Origin: Bordetella parapertussis
Lineage (GTDB): Bacteria > Bacteroidota > Bacteroidia > Chitinophagales > Chitinophagaceae
NCBI GenBank assembly: GCA_943331005.2
Contig: CALQJX020000008.1
Span: 72,916-136,915 of the forward strand
Direction: 5' to 3'
Length of the DNA: 64,000 nt
A model generated the notes under the pieces. The model was not told the DNA's origin, searched no databases, and saw only the letters and a program-made list of their open reading frames with translations. Below, in pieces: positions 47,118 to 55,149 of this stretch. Position 1 is the stretch's first letter, and each line of letters opens with the position of its first letter. The position numbers and the translations under genes are program-made.

Positions 47118-47573
47118 ATGAAAGTAATGATCATCATGGGGTCGCAGACCGATGAAGCAGTAATGCAGGAAAGCAGTAAATGGCTCACCTGGTTCGGTAT
47201 AGAGAACAATATGGTGGTAGCCTCGGCTCACCGAAATCCCGATAAGGTTCGTGACCTGATGGTGAACGCACACAGCAACGGCTATGGTGCAGTAATAGCT
47301 GCTGCCGGTATGGCTGCCGCACTGCCCGGCGTTTGCGCTGCATACACATCGCTGCCTGTTCTGGGTGTGCCGCTGGATGGTGGCCTTCCGGGTGGCATAG
47401 ATGCCCTCTACAGCATTGTACAGATGCCTGCAGGACTGCCTGTAGGTACACTGGCAGTAGGCAAGGCCGGCGCACGCAATGCGGCCGTTCTCTGCGCCAG
47501 AATATTTGCACTGAGCGATACCACAGTAGCCAACCGCCTCGAAGAATTCAAGGCCAATGAATACAGGATCTGA
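47118..47573 (+). CDS. purE: N5-carboxyaminoimidazole ribonucleotide mutase
   Basis: A 151-residue class I PurE from the ATG at 47118, preceded by an AGAGG stretch that resembles a Shine-Dalgarno site, unusual here. The frame extends upstream to 47007 but that part does not match PurE. The enzyme converts N5-CAIR to CAIR in purine synthesis. The opening IIMGSQTDEAVM, the SAHRNPDKV histidine motif and the AAAGMAAALPGV and GVPLDGGLPGGIDAL loops are all family features. The active-site histidine is that in SAHRNP. purK is not seen nearby. It lies 120 bp after msrA, so a separate promoter is possible. Confidence 0.95.
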   Translation: MKVMIIMGSQTDEAVMQESSKWLTWFGIENNMVVASAHRNPDKVRDLMVNAHSNGYGAVIAAAGMAAALPGVCAAYTSLPVLGVPLDGGLPGGIDALYSIVQMPAGLPVGTLAVGKAGARNAAVLCARIFALSDTTVANRLEEFKANEYRI

Positions 47574-47763
47574 TAAGTGCACCGCTCTTTGAAAGAACTT
47601 ACCGCAAGGATACAGAGGCCGTGCCTTTGTATCCTTGTTTGCGCTAATACCAACACCTGCTGATGACACCTGCACCACAAAGTTTCAGCAAACTTAACAG
47701 TGCCATAATAACGAGTTTGGTACGCAATTTGTAGTTTTATTATTAACCATAAAACCGTAGACA

Positions 47764-48780
47764 TTGACAGAAGCAATCATTAATCTCGAAACGGTAAATC
47801 CCATAGAGTTCTTTGGGGTCAACAACGGAAAATTTGAGCTCCTCAAACGCAAGTTTCCGCTTCTGAAGCTCCTCTCCCGCGGTACACAGATAAAGATAAC
47901 CGGCCAACCCGATGAAGTGGCCAACGCACAAGCTAAGATCAGTCAGATCATTCAGTACCTGGAACGCAACGGCCACCTCTCAGAAAACTACTTCTCCCGC
48001 ATACTCGGCGACGACGATCAGGAAGCACCTGCAGAAGATCCTGCCACTAACGACATACTGGTATTTGGCCCCAACGGCAAGGTGATACGCGCCAAAACAG
48101 CCAACCAGAAACTTATGGCCCAGGTGTCTGAAAAGAACGATATCATCTTTGCACTGGGCCCTGCCGGTACAGGTAAGACCTATACCGCTGTGGCACTTGC
48201 TGTGCGTGCCCTGAAGAACAAGACCGTCCGCAAGATCATACTGACGCGCCCTGCAGTAGAGGCCGGCGAAAGCCTTGGTTTCCTGCCCGGCGATCTGAAG
48301 GAAAAGATAGACCCCTATCTGCGACCGCTCTATGATGCCCTGGATGATATGCTGCCCAGCGACAAGCTGAACTACTACATGGCCAACCGCATCATAGAGA
48401 TAGCTCCGCTCGCCTATATGCGCGGCCGTACACTGGACAATGCCTTCATCATACTGGATGAGGCGCAGAACTCTACCGACCTGCAGCTGAAGATGTTCCT
48501 GACCCGTATAGGTGCATCGGCAAAGGCGATCATCACCGGCGACCTTACCCAGACAGATCTTCCGAAGAACCAGAAGAGCGGCCTGCTGAAAGCATCGCGC
48601 ATATTGCAGAACATAGAGGGCATAGCCCATGTGCAGCTGGATGAGGCCGATGTGGTGCGCCACCGCCTTGTGAAGATGATCATACGTGCATACGACAAGG
48701 AGCAGGTGCGCGAAGAAGAAATAGAAGAGAAGCGCAGCCAGCAGTGGCAGGCACTGGGCAACCAGAAACCGAACAGTTAA
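47764..48780 (+). CDS. phoH: PhoH-family ATPase
   Basis: A 338-residue PhoH (YbeZ-type) protein. The start is a TTG at 47764; the sequence after it, MTEAIINLETVNPIEFFGVN, is a normal PhoH N-terminus, so TTG is correct. A KH-like N-terminal domain (KFPLLKLLSRGTQIKITGQP) precedes the P-loop FALGPAGTGKTYTAVALAV (Walker A near residues 132-139), with Walker B AFIILDEAQNST. It belongs to the P-loop ATPase/helicase-like group linked to RNA processing and ribosome quality control in related YbeZ-YbeY systems. ybeY is not in this window. A hairpin follows the stop. Confidence 0.93.
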   Translation: MTEAIINLETVNPIEFFGVNNGKFELLKRKFPLLKLLSRGTQIKITGQPDEVANAQAKISQIIQYLERNGHLSENYFSRILGDDDQEAPAEDPATNDILVFGPNGKVIRAKTANQKLMAQVSEKNDIIFALGPAGTGKTYTAVALAVRALKNKTVRKIILTRPAVEAGESLGFLPGDLKEKIDPYLRPLYDALDDMLPSDKLNYYMANRIIEIAPLAYMRGRTLDNAFIILDEAQNSTDLQLKMFLTRIGASAKAIITGDLTQTDLPKNQKSGLLKASRILQNIEGIAHVQLDEADVVRHRLVKMIIRAYDKEQVREEEIEEKRSQQWQALGNQKPNS

Positions 48781-48802
48781 CAACAACAATCCCTGCTCAC
48801 AG

Positions 48803-48828
48803 AATGCCTCCCCAACGGGAGGCATTTC
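48803..48828. terminator. Hairpin terminator between phoH and the TonB-C gene
   Basis: AATGCCTCCC (48803-48812) pairs with GGGAGGCATT (48817-48826), loop CAAC, with short T run on the plus side and A-rich flank on the other, so it can serve both convergent genes. Confidence 0.75.
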
Positions 48829-48853
48829 TGCTTCTATACAATCCCGGAACAGA

Positions 48854-50101
48854 TCAGAGTTTGAACTGCACCGGCAGTGTGAAGTAGGTCTTCACCGGCT
48901 GTCCGTTTTGTTTGCCGGGCTTCCAGCGGGGCATATTCTTTAGTAGCCTTGTAGCTTCATCATCGCAACCGGCACCTATGCCGCGCAGCACCTGAATATC
49001 GCTGAGAGAGCCATCTTCATTTACCACAAACTTCATGATGACCCTACCCTGCACTGCGTTGTTTCTGGCGGCCTCGGGGTAGCGCATATTTGTTGCGAAA
49101 TATTCCTGCACATCTACCTGCGCAGCCGGCATCTGCTCTACATAATTGTAGACCGCATTGCTTGCTGATGGTGGTAGCGGCGCGGCAGCAACACCCTGCG
49201 GCACAGTACCCGGATCTATGCCCGTAGATGGTTCCTTAGCAGCACTCTCTGCAGCTATTGCGGCCATCAGCTCCCTGGTAGGGGGCGCCTTGCGCACTTC
49301 CTGCTTCAGGTTGTTGAAGCCACCGGTAACAACGCCATTGGTAAAGATCACTTCGGCCATTACTTTACCATCTGCATCTTTGTAGTGCCAGGTGCCGGTG
49401 CGCACATCATTATCGAAATGCAGGTCCATGCAGGGCTTGCCATTTTCGTAGTAGAAAGTCTGGTCGCCATCCCAGTGAGCATTACGGTTCAGCATGGCCT
49501 CTGCATCTCTGCGTTGGGTGTACCAATAGGTGAGCAGATTCCTCAGCGAATCGGGTGTAGTAGCCGGGTGGCGGCCTCTGTCGCGAAAGGGATTGTAGTT
49601 GGGGTTGTCGTAGATGCGGTGTGTGTAGAGCGTATCCAGCTCGGCATCGGAGAGGCGCCTGTAATTGCAGACAGAAGCGGGCTTGCCATCGGGCATCCAT
49701 TTCTTCCATTCACCATCAGGCATACCAGCTTTGTAGCCACACTCGGCCTGCCTGCTGCCATCGCTGTAGTAGTAGGTGAACATGCCGTCCTTAGCCCCAT
49801 CAGCATAGTTGCCGGTATAGGCTACTTTGCCGTTCTCGTAGTAGAAGGTACACTTACCATCAAAGACCTTGGCAGGCAATGCTTCGGTATGCAGAGACAG
49901 CTCTGCATTGCGCACAGCTATGGCCTTCTTTTTATCATTATCATCGAAGTTGACATGGTCGCGGCCATCGAATGAATTCCATGCCCAGTGGTAGTTTCCT
50001 TCAAACTTCTTATTGCCGTTTGCAAAGTATTCTGTCTTCTTTTGTGCGGTTGCGCCAAGAGCGCTGAGCACCAGTGCCAGTGCGGCTATATGCTTTATCA
50101 T
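48854..50101 (-). CDS. MORN-like repeat protein with C-terminal TonB domain
   Basis: A 415-residue exported protein (signal peptide HIAALALVLSALGATAQ). The first half has MORN/YwqK-like repeats with the pattern YYENGKVAYTGNYADGAKDGMFTYYY (landmark), G-x-W, and YYENGKPCMDLHF. After a Pro/Ala-rich linker, the last 90 residues form a TonB C-terminal domain: YPEAARNNAVQGRVIMKFVVNEDGSLSDIQVLRG and KNMPRWKPGKQNGQPVKTYFTLPV (landmarks). Bacterial TonB proteins normally have an N-terminal membrane anchor and ExbBD contact; here there is a cleavable-looking signal instead. It may act as a periplasmic interaction module rather than a true energy transducer. It ends close to a WG-repeat gene upstream on the same strand, 11 bp away. 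Confidence 0.85.
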   Translation of the reverse strand: MIKHIAALALVLSALGATAQKKTEYFANGNKKFEGNYHWAWNSFDGRDHVNFDDNDKKKAIAVRNAELSLHTEALPAKVFDGKCTFYYENGKVAYTGNYADGAKDGMFTYYYSDGSRQAECGYKAGMPDGEWKKWMPDGKPASVCNYRRLSDAELDTLYTHRIYDNPNYNPFRDRGRHPATTPDSLRNLLTYWYTQRRDAEAMLNRNAHWDGDQTFYYENGKPCMDLHFDNDVRTGTWHYKDADGKVMAEVIFTNGVVTGGFNNLKQEVRKAPPTRELMAAIAAESAAKEPSTGIDPGTVPQGVAAAPLPPSASNAVYNYVEQMPAAQVDVQEYFATNMRYPEAARNNAVQGRVIMKFVVNEDGSLSDIQVLRGIGAGCDDEATRLLKNMPRWKPGKQNGQPVKTYFTLPVQFKL

Positions 50102-50112
50102 GTGGTTGTGCG

Positions 50113-51660
50113 TTAATGACTGAAATCGTAATGGTCCTGCATGCGCTTGCCCGAAAAATACTCTTTGCCGGTAGAGTCTATATAACCTTTGAAAGCCTTG
50201 AGGTAGGCATAGCCGTTTATAAATTGCGGCATTACTATCTCCGGAAAAGGATAGCCCCCGGTTACTGCAGCTTCATACTTAAAAGGGATAACGGTCTCGC
50301 CTTTTTTGTTGATGAAACCCAATGCCCTGCTCTTGGATATAACAGGCGCCAGACCCGAAGAAAAGTTGCCTGCAAACACTATGCTATCGGGCATTATGAG
50401 CACCGTTTTTCCGGTAGAGTCGGCATAGCCGAAGTAGTCGGTATTCAGATCGTTCTCGCGGATCATGCGCTTGCCAATGGATATGGGGCAGAGCCCTTCG
50501 CTATAGTAGAGCGGCAGGTTCATGAAGGTGAGGCGGTTGGCATTTTCTTCGCCCAACACAGGCGGCATCACCACTTCGCCCTTTCTGTTGAGGAAGCCGA
50601 TCTTTAATGTTGAATTGGTCATGAAAGCCGCGCGGCCATTGACGAACGGGCCTATGTACTTGTACTTGCAGGGCACCGTAAGCGTTCCGTCGCCAGATAG
50701 TAATCCCATCTGTTCTGTCTGCATATTGGTAACGGGTATCAGTCCGTCTTCAGAGATCCATTCGTTCAGCAAGCCGTCATACATCTGCGCATAGCCGGGG
50801 AACACCATGCCGTTATCGACCGCCAGCGGATAGTAGATGCGGTTAGTATCTGTGAACCTGATACCCTCTTCGCTGATGAGTGCATACATGTTGCTGTTGA
50901 GGCGGTATACATAGCGTACAGACCTGTCTGCAACGGGTATCTTGTAAAGCATTTTACCTTTGCCGTCGTACCAGCGGAAACCTATAAAATCTGGTTCATC
51001 TTCGCGGTATACAAAGCAGTTATTGAAGATACCGGCAAAGAGCTTTTTCTTGTCGTAGTGTATCTTTTGGAGCAGGGCACCACTCTTGCCATATACCGAA
51101 AAAGTATCGGCATAACGGAACCATGCCATGGTATCGCCGGGGGCAAAAGAATGCTGCTCGTGGGCACGTGCAGCAAACAGCAACCGGCCCTTTGCGGTGA
51201 TGTAGTAATTGGCCACAAAGGACCTGTAATGCTCGGGATGGATACCGGTATCTACCGCATAAAACATCCCATGATAGATATCGCCCTCTTTGATGAGATT
51301 GGAGAAATAGGGCGCTATAATAAAGGTGTCCTGATAGTTGAGCAGGCCATACCTGTCTCTATCGCCCACAATGGCCCCTTCGGGGTACACAGCAAATACC
51401 TGCTCGTACTGCGGCTTAACGACCCAGTTGCCGGTCTTCTTATCTACAAAGCCATAGAGGGCATCTTTGCGGCTTGGAATGCAGGGCACATCGGCACCAT
51501 TGAGGGGTATGTGCTGCCTGTTGAAATCTTTGATGATAATGTTGGAGCTGCAATTGTAGTATTGCTGCATTTCTGCACTCAGCTCCTTTCGCTGTGCGGC
51601 GCACAGCAATGGTACTACGGCTGTCAAAAACAGCTGTATCCAAAACAGCATAGATCTCAT
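50113..51660 (-). CDS. WG-repeat-containing exported protein
   Basis: A 515-residue protein with signal peptide (LFWIQLFLTAVVPLLCAAQ). It holds several WG beta-hairpin repeats, with landmarks YGFVDKKTGNWVVKPQYEQV, YGLLNYQDTFIIAPYFSNL, MGLLSGDGTLTVPCKYKYIGPF, IGFLNRKGEVVMPPVLGE and LGFINKKGETVIPFKYEAA. WG repeats (often W-G-x-x-x-x-x-G) form propeller-like or solenoid folds; the W is replaced by Y/L/I in several here. Their function in bacteria is not known. It precedes the MORN/TonB gene by 11 bp on the same strand, so the pair probably forms one operon for an envelope function. Confidence 0.82.
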   Translation of the reverse strand: MRSMLFWIQLFLTAVVPLLCAAQRKELSAEMQQYYNCSSNIIIKDFNRQHIPLNGADVPCIPSRKDALYGFVDKKTGNWVVKPQYEQVFAVYPEGAIVGDRDRYGLLNYQDTFIIAPYFSNLIKEGDIYHGMFYAVDTGIHPEHYRSFVANYYITAKGRLLFAARAHEQHSFAPGDTMAWFRYADTFSVYGKSGALLQKIHYDKKKLFAGIFNNCFVYREDEPDFIGFRWYDGKGKMLYKIPVADRSVRYVYRLNSNMYALISEEGIRFTDTNRIYYPLAVDNGMVFPGYAQMYDGLLNEWISEDGLIPVTNMQTEQMGLLSGDGTLTVPCKYKYIGPFVNGRAAFMTNSTLKIGFLNRKGEVVMPPVLGEENANRLTFMNLPLYYSEGLCPISIGKRMIRENDLNTDYFGYADSTGKTVLIMPDSIVFAGNFSSGLAPVISKSRALGFINKKGETVIPFKYEAAVTGGYPFPEIVMPQFINGYAYLKAFKGYIDSTGKEYFSGKRMQDHYDFSH

Positions 51661-51929
51661 ACCTATAAAAGTAGGGCTTTTCCCTCTTTTATAAAGTGAT
51701 GATGCTTAGTGCAGGGCATATGCAGCCCTGTACCGGCCTATGCGTGCCGGTATTTATGGTACTGTTCTTTCTGTGGCGCGCGGCCGGCAACACGTTTTTG
51801 CAACTAATTGCTGCCTGCCGGAGCGTGGAAAGACGGAAGAACTATGTGTGCATGCGTTGTGAAACAACCCAAGTGTGCAAAAAATTGAAATAACGGGCGT
51901 GTGGCAAATACTGCCAGATAATCAATGCG

Positions 51930-52760
51930 TTATAACATGGCGGCAGCTACTAAATCTCCCGAAAATCTCCCATCGGGCGAGAGGGTTTCGGGCTGCGCGG
52001 TGCGTGCCTTTGCGGGGCTGCCGGTGGCCTTTGCGTCTGTTGCTGCGGGTACGGGATATAGCGGGCGGGCATTGGTTTCTCTGGCAGCTGCTGCGGCCTG
52101 TGCGTTGAAGCTGTGGCGAGGCGCACCTGAGGGGCGTGGTTTGTTGTCGGTAGGATCGGGGGAAGGGGGTAGCGGCGCATCGGGCGGAGGTGGTGCCTGA
52201 CCGTTCATTTCGGCAATGATGGCGACCCGGTCTTTCTCGTCCTGCCAGCGCTCCATGATCTCTTTTTCGGGGAAGGGCATGCCGCCGTCTTCGTCCATGC
52301 CATGCAGCAGCATGGTGTTTTGCTGCATAGACACGCCGGCATGTATGTACTGCCCTACGTATGGCTGCACCCTATCGGCCAGATCGGGGTCCTGGTGTTT
52401 TACTCCTTCCAGAAAGAGCGTGAAGTTTTCCATACTCTCTGATGGGGTGGCGCCTGTTTTTAATTTATTTACCGTGGTAACGAGCTTGCTGAGGATGTAC
52501 ACATCTTCTTTGGAGACGGTGCGGTAGGCGGAATCGCGCTGGAGGAGATGATCGGTGAAGTGACCAATGATGTAGTAGCATTTCTGTGCCAGATAGGATG
52601 GCATGCAGCGGGCCGACATGCGGAGGGTATCCCAGTCGCCATCTACAGACCACTGATAAACGGTGCGCCTGTTGACACCTAATGTTTCTGCGATCTCGGT
52701 TTTAGAAAGGCTTTTCTGCAAATAGAGTTTTAATGCCTGTTCCTGCTGTTTTGTTTTCAT
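51930..52760 (-). CDS. Helix-turn-helix protein resembling phage small terminase N-domain
   Basis: 276 residues from the ATG at 52760; the frame continues upstream to 52958 but that part is not protein-like. The N-terminus KQQEQALKLYLQKSLSKTEIAETLGVNRRTVYQWSVDGDWDTLR (landmark) is a resolvase-like or gpP/small-terminase-type helix-turn-helix with the trailing G-x-W motif. The middle is helical and the C-terminal 80 residues are Pro/Ala-rich and probably disordered (PPPPDAPLPPSPDP). No other phage gene surrounds it, so it is either a domesticated relic or a chromosomal DNA-binding protein. It stands just before the repeat-rich island. Confidence 0.5.
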   Translation of the reverse strand: MKTKQQEQALKLYLQKSLSKTEIAETLGVNRRTVYQWSVDGDWDTLRMSARCMPSYLAQKCYYIIGHFTDHLLQRDSAYRTVSKEDVYILSKLVTTVNKLKTGATPSESMENFTLFLEGVKHQDPDLADRVQPYVGQYIHAGVSMQQNTMLLHGMDEDGGMPFPEKEIMERWQDEKDRVAIIAEMNGQAPPPPDAPLPPSPDPTDNKPRPSGAPRHSFNAQAAAAARETNARPLYPVPAATDAKATGSPAKARTAQPETLSPDGRFSGDLVAAAML

Positions 52761-53061
52761 GGTATTTGATACGGTTAATGGATGAATGATGATGCCGTAG
52801 CACGCTGTGCTACCGGCGATATAACACAAAATTAGATGGGGTGGGCGCAGCCCACCAAACGACCACATACCCGCCACCTGCCGAAAACGGCGTAAATGAT
52901 TGACTGTATGGGGTTTGGGAAAAATGACGATTTTGAAAATTGTGGATAAGTGCTTCATTTAGGGGAAGCAACAGGAATATATAGCGCGTTTTTTGCAGGT
53001 GTTGGGCGATGAAAAATATTTCGCCGGAATTATAAAAACAGGTGTTTTCCCCCTGTTTTGT
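52761..53061. other. Non-coding stretch upstream of the terminase-like gene
   Basis: No supported gene. It contains TGTGGATAA at 52941-52949, whose reverse strand is an exact DnaA-box form TTATCCACA, as a single copy. The right end runs into the repeat duplication at 53062. Confidence 0.45.
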
Positions 53062-53118
53062 GAATGTTGGAAGTGGTTTCTTGCGGGCGTAAAAAGTTTA
53101 TTTAACGGGCTATTCATT

Positions 53119-53169
53119 CGCAAGTCGAAAAGACTTGCAGGAAGATAGACACAAGTGAAAAACACTTGC
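53119..53169 (+). repeat. 51-nt double-hairpin repeat, copy 1
   Basis: Hairpin A GCAAGTC-GAAAA-GACTTGC, a 13-nt spacer, hairpin B CAAGTG-AAAAA-CACTTG. The outer ends (CGCAAGT ... ACTTGC) can also pair, so an alternative single fold is possible. Confidence 0.85.
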
Positions 53170-53235
53170 CAAAATGGGGAATGTTGGAAGTGGTTACTTG
53201 CGGGCGGAAAATGTTTATTAAACGGGCTATTCATT

Positions 53236-53286
53236 CGCAAGTCGAAAAGACTTGCAGAAAGATAGACACAAGTGAAAAACACTTGC
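53236..53286 (+). repeat. 51-nt double-hairpin repeat, copy 2
   Basis: Same as copy 1 with one spacer difference (AGAAAG instead of AGGAAG) and followed by GGCC. It lies 21 bp from the stop codon of the lipoprotein gene at 53308. Confidence 0.85.
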
Positions 53287-53307
53287 GGCCAAATGGGGGT
53301 CCAATTA

Positions 53308-53766
53308 TCATTGCGAGATGAAGAGAATATCAGTACCCCTTACTCCTGCGGAATCCATTTTCGAAGTGAGTTCAATCCTGTTTTCGTTGTAATAATGTTT
53401 TAAAGATTGACTAAAATAAGTGGCATTCAGGCATTCGAAATAATTATACTTCTCCTTTTCATCATGTCTAACGAAGTGAAATAAGTCATATTTCGTTATT
53501 TTATTAAAATCAATAGTACCCCTATAAACCGTACTATCGTCAACGACTTTCATATGGAAAGACACTTCGGCGATAATATTAGAATCATATATGGGGTTAC
53601 ATGACAGACAATAATCGCGTCCAGTTACCTTCCAAGTAAAATCCCGATTCATTTGGGAGGTAAATTGCTTAGGGTTAATAGTAGGAGGGAGTACCGGGTT
53701 CTTATCTGGCTTACAACTGAATAAAAAAAGGCAAAAACATATTGCAGGAATCATTTTTTTATTCAT
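53308..53766 (-). CDS. Small lipoprotein of unknown function
   Basis: 152 residues from the ATG at 53766 (MNKKMIPAICFCLFLFSC); the open frame reaches back to 53820 with no family support. The signal ends LFSC with Cys18 as the lipobox cysteine, so it should be anchored in the envelope. The mature part (KPDKNPVLPPTINPKQF) shows no family I recognise; FTWKVTGRDYC and SFHMKVVDDS suggest beta strands. Base composition is AT-rich compared with housekeeping genes. It ends beside copy 2 of the 51-nt repeat and is divergent from the GNAT-like gene across an operator-like region. Confidence 0.75.
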   Translation of the reverse strand: MNKKMIPAICFCLFLFSCKPDKNPVLPPTINPKQFTSQMNRDFTWKVTGRDYCLSCNPIYDSNIIAEVSFHMKVVDDSTVYRGTIDFNKITKYDLFHFVRHDEKEKYNYFECLNATYFSQSLKHYYNENRIELTSKMDSAGVRGTDILFISQ

Positions 53767-53901
53767 GGCGGGACCTTTCGAGTATTCTACAAAATAATAC
53801 CAAATAGCCAAAAACAACAAAAATCAGATACCCGGCAACGTATGTGTGGCATGGGAATGACGAGTGGCCTCAATCATTTCAGGCAACAAGTTTTCATTTT
53901 T

Positions 53902-53928
53902 TGTAAATTAGTTTACATTTTATGTAAA
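53902..53928. promoter_or_regulatory. Nested palindromic operator upstream of the GNAT-like/XRE pair
   Basis: Three TGTAAA half-sites form two overlapping perfect palindromes: TGTAAA-TTAG-TTTACA (53902-53917) and TTTACAT-TTT-ATGTAAA (53912-53928). The outer half-sites are 21 bp apart in the same orientation, two helical turns. This is a typical layout for cooperative binding by a dimeric regulator, here perhaps the XRE-type protein at 54469. Confidence 0.6.
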
Positions 53929-53964
53929 TTTTTTTAAGTAACTTCATTGTACAAAATGGTATAA

Positions 53965-54432
53965 ATGCATGTAATTAATACCCTAAATAATAAAAAACAT
54001 GAGGTGGTCATAGCGCCTGCAACGACTGCAGCTATAAATGATGTAGCAAGAAGTAAACGATTTGAGTTTAACTGGAAAAAAGCAACCGGCGAGCTAACCT
54101 ATAAACTCTCTTTAAAACAAACCGGAGAGATTCTGGGGTTAATGTCTATAACAGACAGGCCGAACGAACTGGCTATTGAGATAAAAATGCTGGAGTCATC
54201 AAAAGAAAATGTGGGTAAATACAAAACATATGAACATGTAGCCGGGTGTATGATCGCCTTTGCCTGCAGACAGGCATTTCTGAAGGGTTATGATGGCTAT
54301 GTATGTCTGGTTCCTAAAACAGTTCTTAAACAACATTATCACAGCATTTACCAAATGGAAACTACCGGCCGATATATGTTTGTAGATGGTAAGAAATCTT
54401 ATGATCTGATAAGAAAGTATATCGAAACGTGA
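53965..54432 (+). CDS. GNAT-fold-like protein, candidate toxin or modifying enzyme
   Basis: A 155-residue protein starting MHVINTLNNKKHEVVIA. The fold pattern fits GNAT acetyltransferases: strand 4 (LAIEIKMLESS), a candidate pyrophosphate loop and helix (NVGKYKTYEHVAGCMIAFACRQAF), strand 5 (GYVCLVPKT), and the Y-containing helix LKQHYHSIYQM. The classical Q/R-x-x-G-x-G/A loop is degenerate, so catalytic capacity is unsure. It is 36 bp before an XRE-type regulator on the same strand, in an AT-rich region behind a palindromic operator. GNAT toxins that acetylate tRNA or ribosomal proteins are known (AtaT, TacT), usually with other antitoxin types. The toxin role is inference from context. Confidence 0.5.
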   Translation: MHVINTLNNKKHEVVIAPATTAAINDVARSKRFEFNWKKATGELTYKLSLKQTGEILGLMSITDRPNELAIEIKMLESSKENVGKYKTYEHVAGCMIAFACRQAFLKGYDGYVCLVPKTVLKQHYHSIYQMETTGRYMFVDGKKSYDLIRKYIET

Positions 54433-54468
54433 ACAGTGAATAATACAATTGAATAACACACAAAACAC

Positions 54469-54993
54469 ATGAAGATGCCAATTCTAAATAAAGAAAAGAA
54501 CTTCACGAATAAAGAACTAGCTGAAGCACATATATTTCCTGCAGAGGAGCAGCTGAATGAGCAGGAAGAAAAACAATTTTGGGAATTAAGAAGAAAAAGA
54601 CTGCGGGAAACTTCTCCGGAGCAAAAACTATTATCCAAAATTCTTCAATTAAAATTTCAGATGGAAGATCATCTGCATGAAGACAATTATGATAAGGAGG
54701 TCAACTTTGGTTATTTTCTCAGAGCATACATCAACAGTCTTGGAAGGAAGAATAAAGATTTTGCCGAGGAAATTGATGTTACGCCAACAGAGTTGAGTCA
54801 ATTGATCAATAATCACAGAATCCCCAATAATGAAATCTTAGTAAGACTGGAGCTTCACTCAAACAATAATATTCCGGCCATTACCTGGTATAAACTATTG
54901 GAGAAAGAGAAAGAATATGAATTGATGAGCAACCTAAAACTTAGAAAAGAAGAAAGCAAACACGTTAAACGAAAACTGGAGTTTTCATTGTAA
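54469..54993 (+). CDS. XRE-type helix-turn-helix regulator, candidate antitoxin
   Basis: A 174-residue protein. The N-terminal third is charged and probably flexible (MKMPILNKEKNFTNKELAEAHIFP, landmark). The middle has a helix-turn-helix of the lambda-repressor/XRE type: AYINSLGRKNKDFAEEIDVTPTELSQLINNHRIPNNEILVRL (landmark), with the recognition helix at PTELSQLINN. The C-terminus is basic (RKEESKHVKRKLEFS). It has the size and orientation expected of an antitoxin after its toxin, as in HigBA-type order. The TGTAAA palindromes upstream of the pair are its likely binding site. The antitoxin role is inferred from gene order only. Confidence 0.6.
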   Translation: MKMPILNKEKNFTNKELAEAHIFPAEEQLNEQEEKQFWELRRKRLRETSPEQKLLSKILQLKFQMEDHLHEDNYDKEVNFGYFLRAYINSLGRKNKDFAEEIDVTPTELSQLINNHRIPNNEILVRLELHSNNNIPAITWYKLLEKEKEYELMSNLKLRKEESKHVKRKLEFSL

Positions 54994-55087
54994 TTCATGT
55001 CTGTTAGAAAATGATTTTTTCAGAGGGCATTCTTAGCTTTAAATAAGGAAGAATTGTGAGCACCATAAAAAGGATTCACTACTAATT

Positions 55088-55138
55088 CGCAAGTCGAAAA
55101 GACTTGCAGGAAGATAGACACAAGTGAAAAACACTTGC
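55088..55138 (+). repeat. 51-nt double-hairpin repeat, copy 3
   Basis: Same hairpins as copies 1 and 2 with no change in either stem. It ends 12 nt before the ATG at 55150 of the next gene. Confidence 0.85.
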
Positions 55139-55149
55139 GGCGAAATGGG

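Larger units (their letters stand above)
53062..53295 (+). repeat. 117-bp tandem duplication carrying two 51-nt double-hairpin units
   Basis: Two copies start at 53062 and 53179 (exact period 117 bp) with a few differences, beginning GAATGTTGGAAGTGGTT and containing TTAACGGGCTATTCATT before the 51-nt core. Because 117 is divisible by three, both strands show false in-frame repeated open frames here; these are not genes. Confidence 0.85.

Noticed and set aside
52959..53282. A 107-codon minus-strand open frame with a repeated 39-residue unit
   Set aside because: It is the translation of the 117-bp tandem duplication (117 = 3 x 39). The repeat core is made of DNA hairpins, and no family-like sequence or start signal supports a protein.
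53062..53295. CRISPR-like repeat
   Set aside because: Only two long units without spacer-repeat alternation, and no cas genes in the window.
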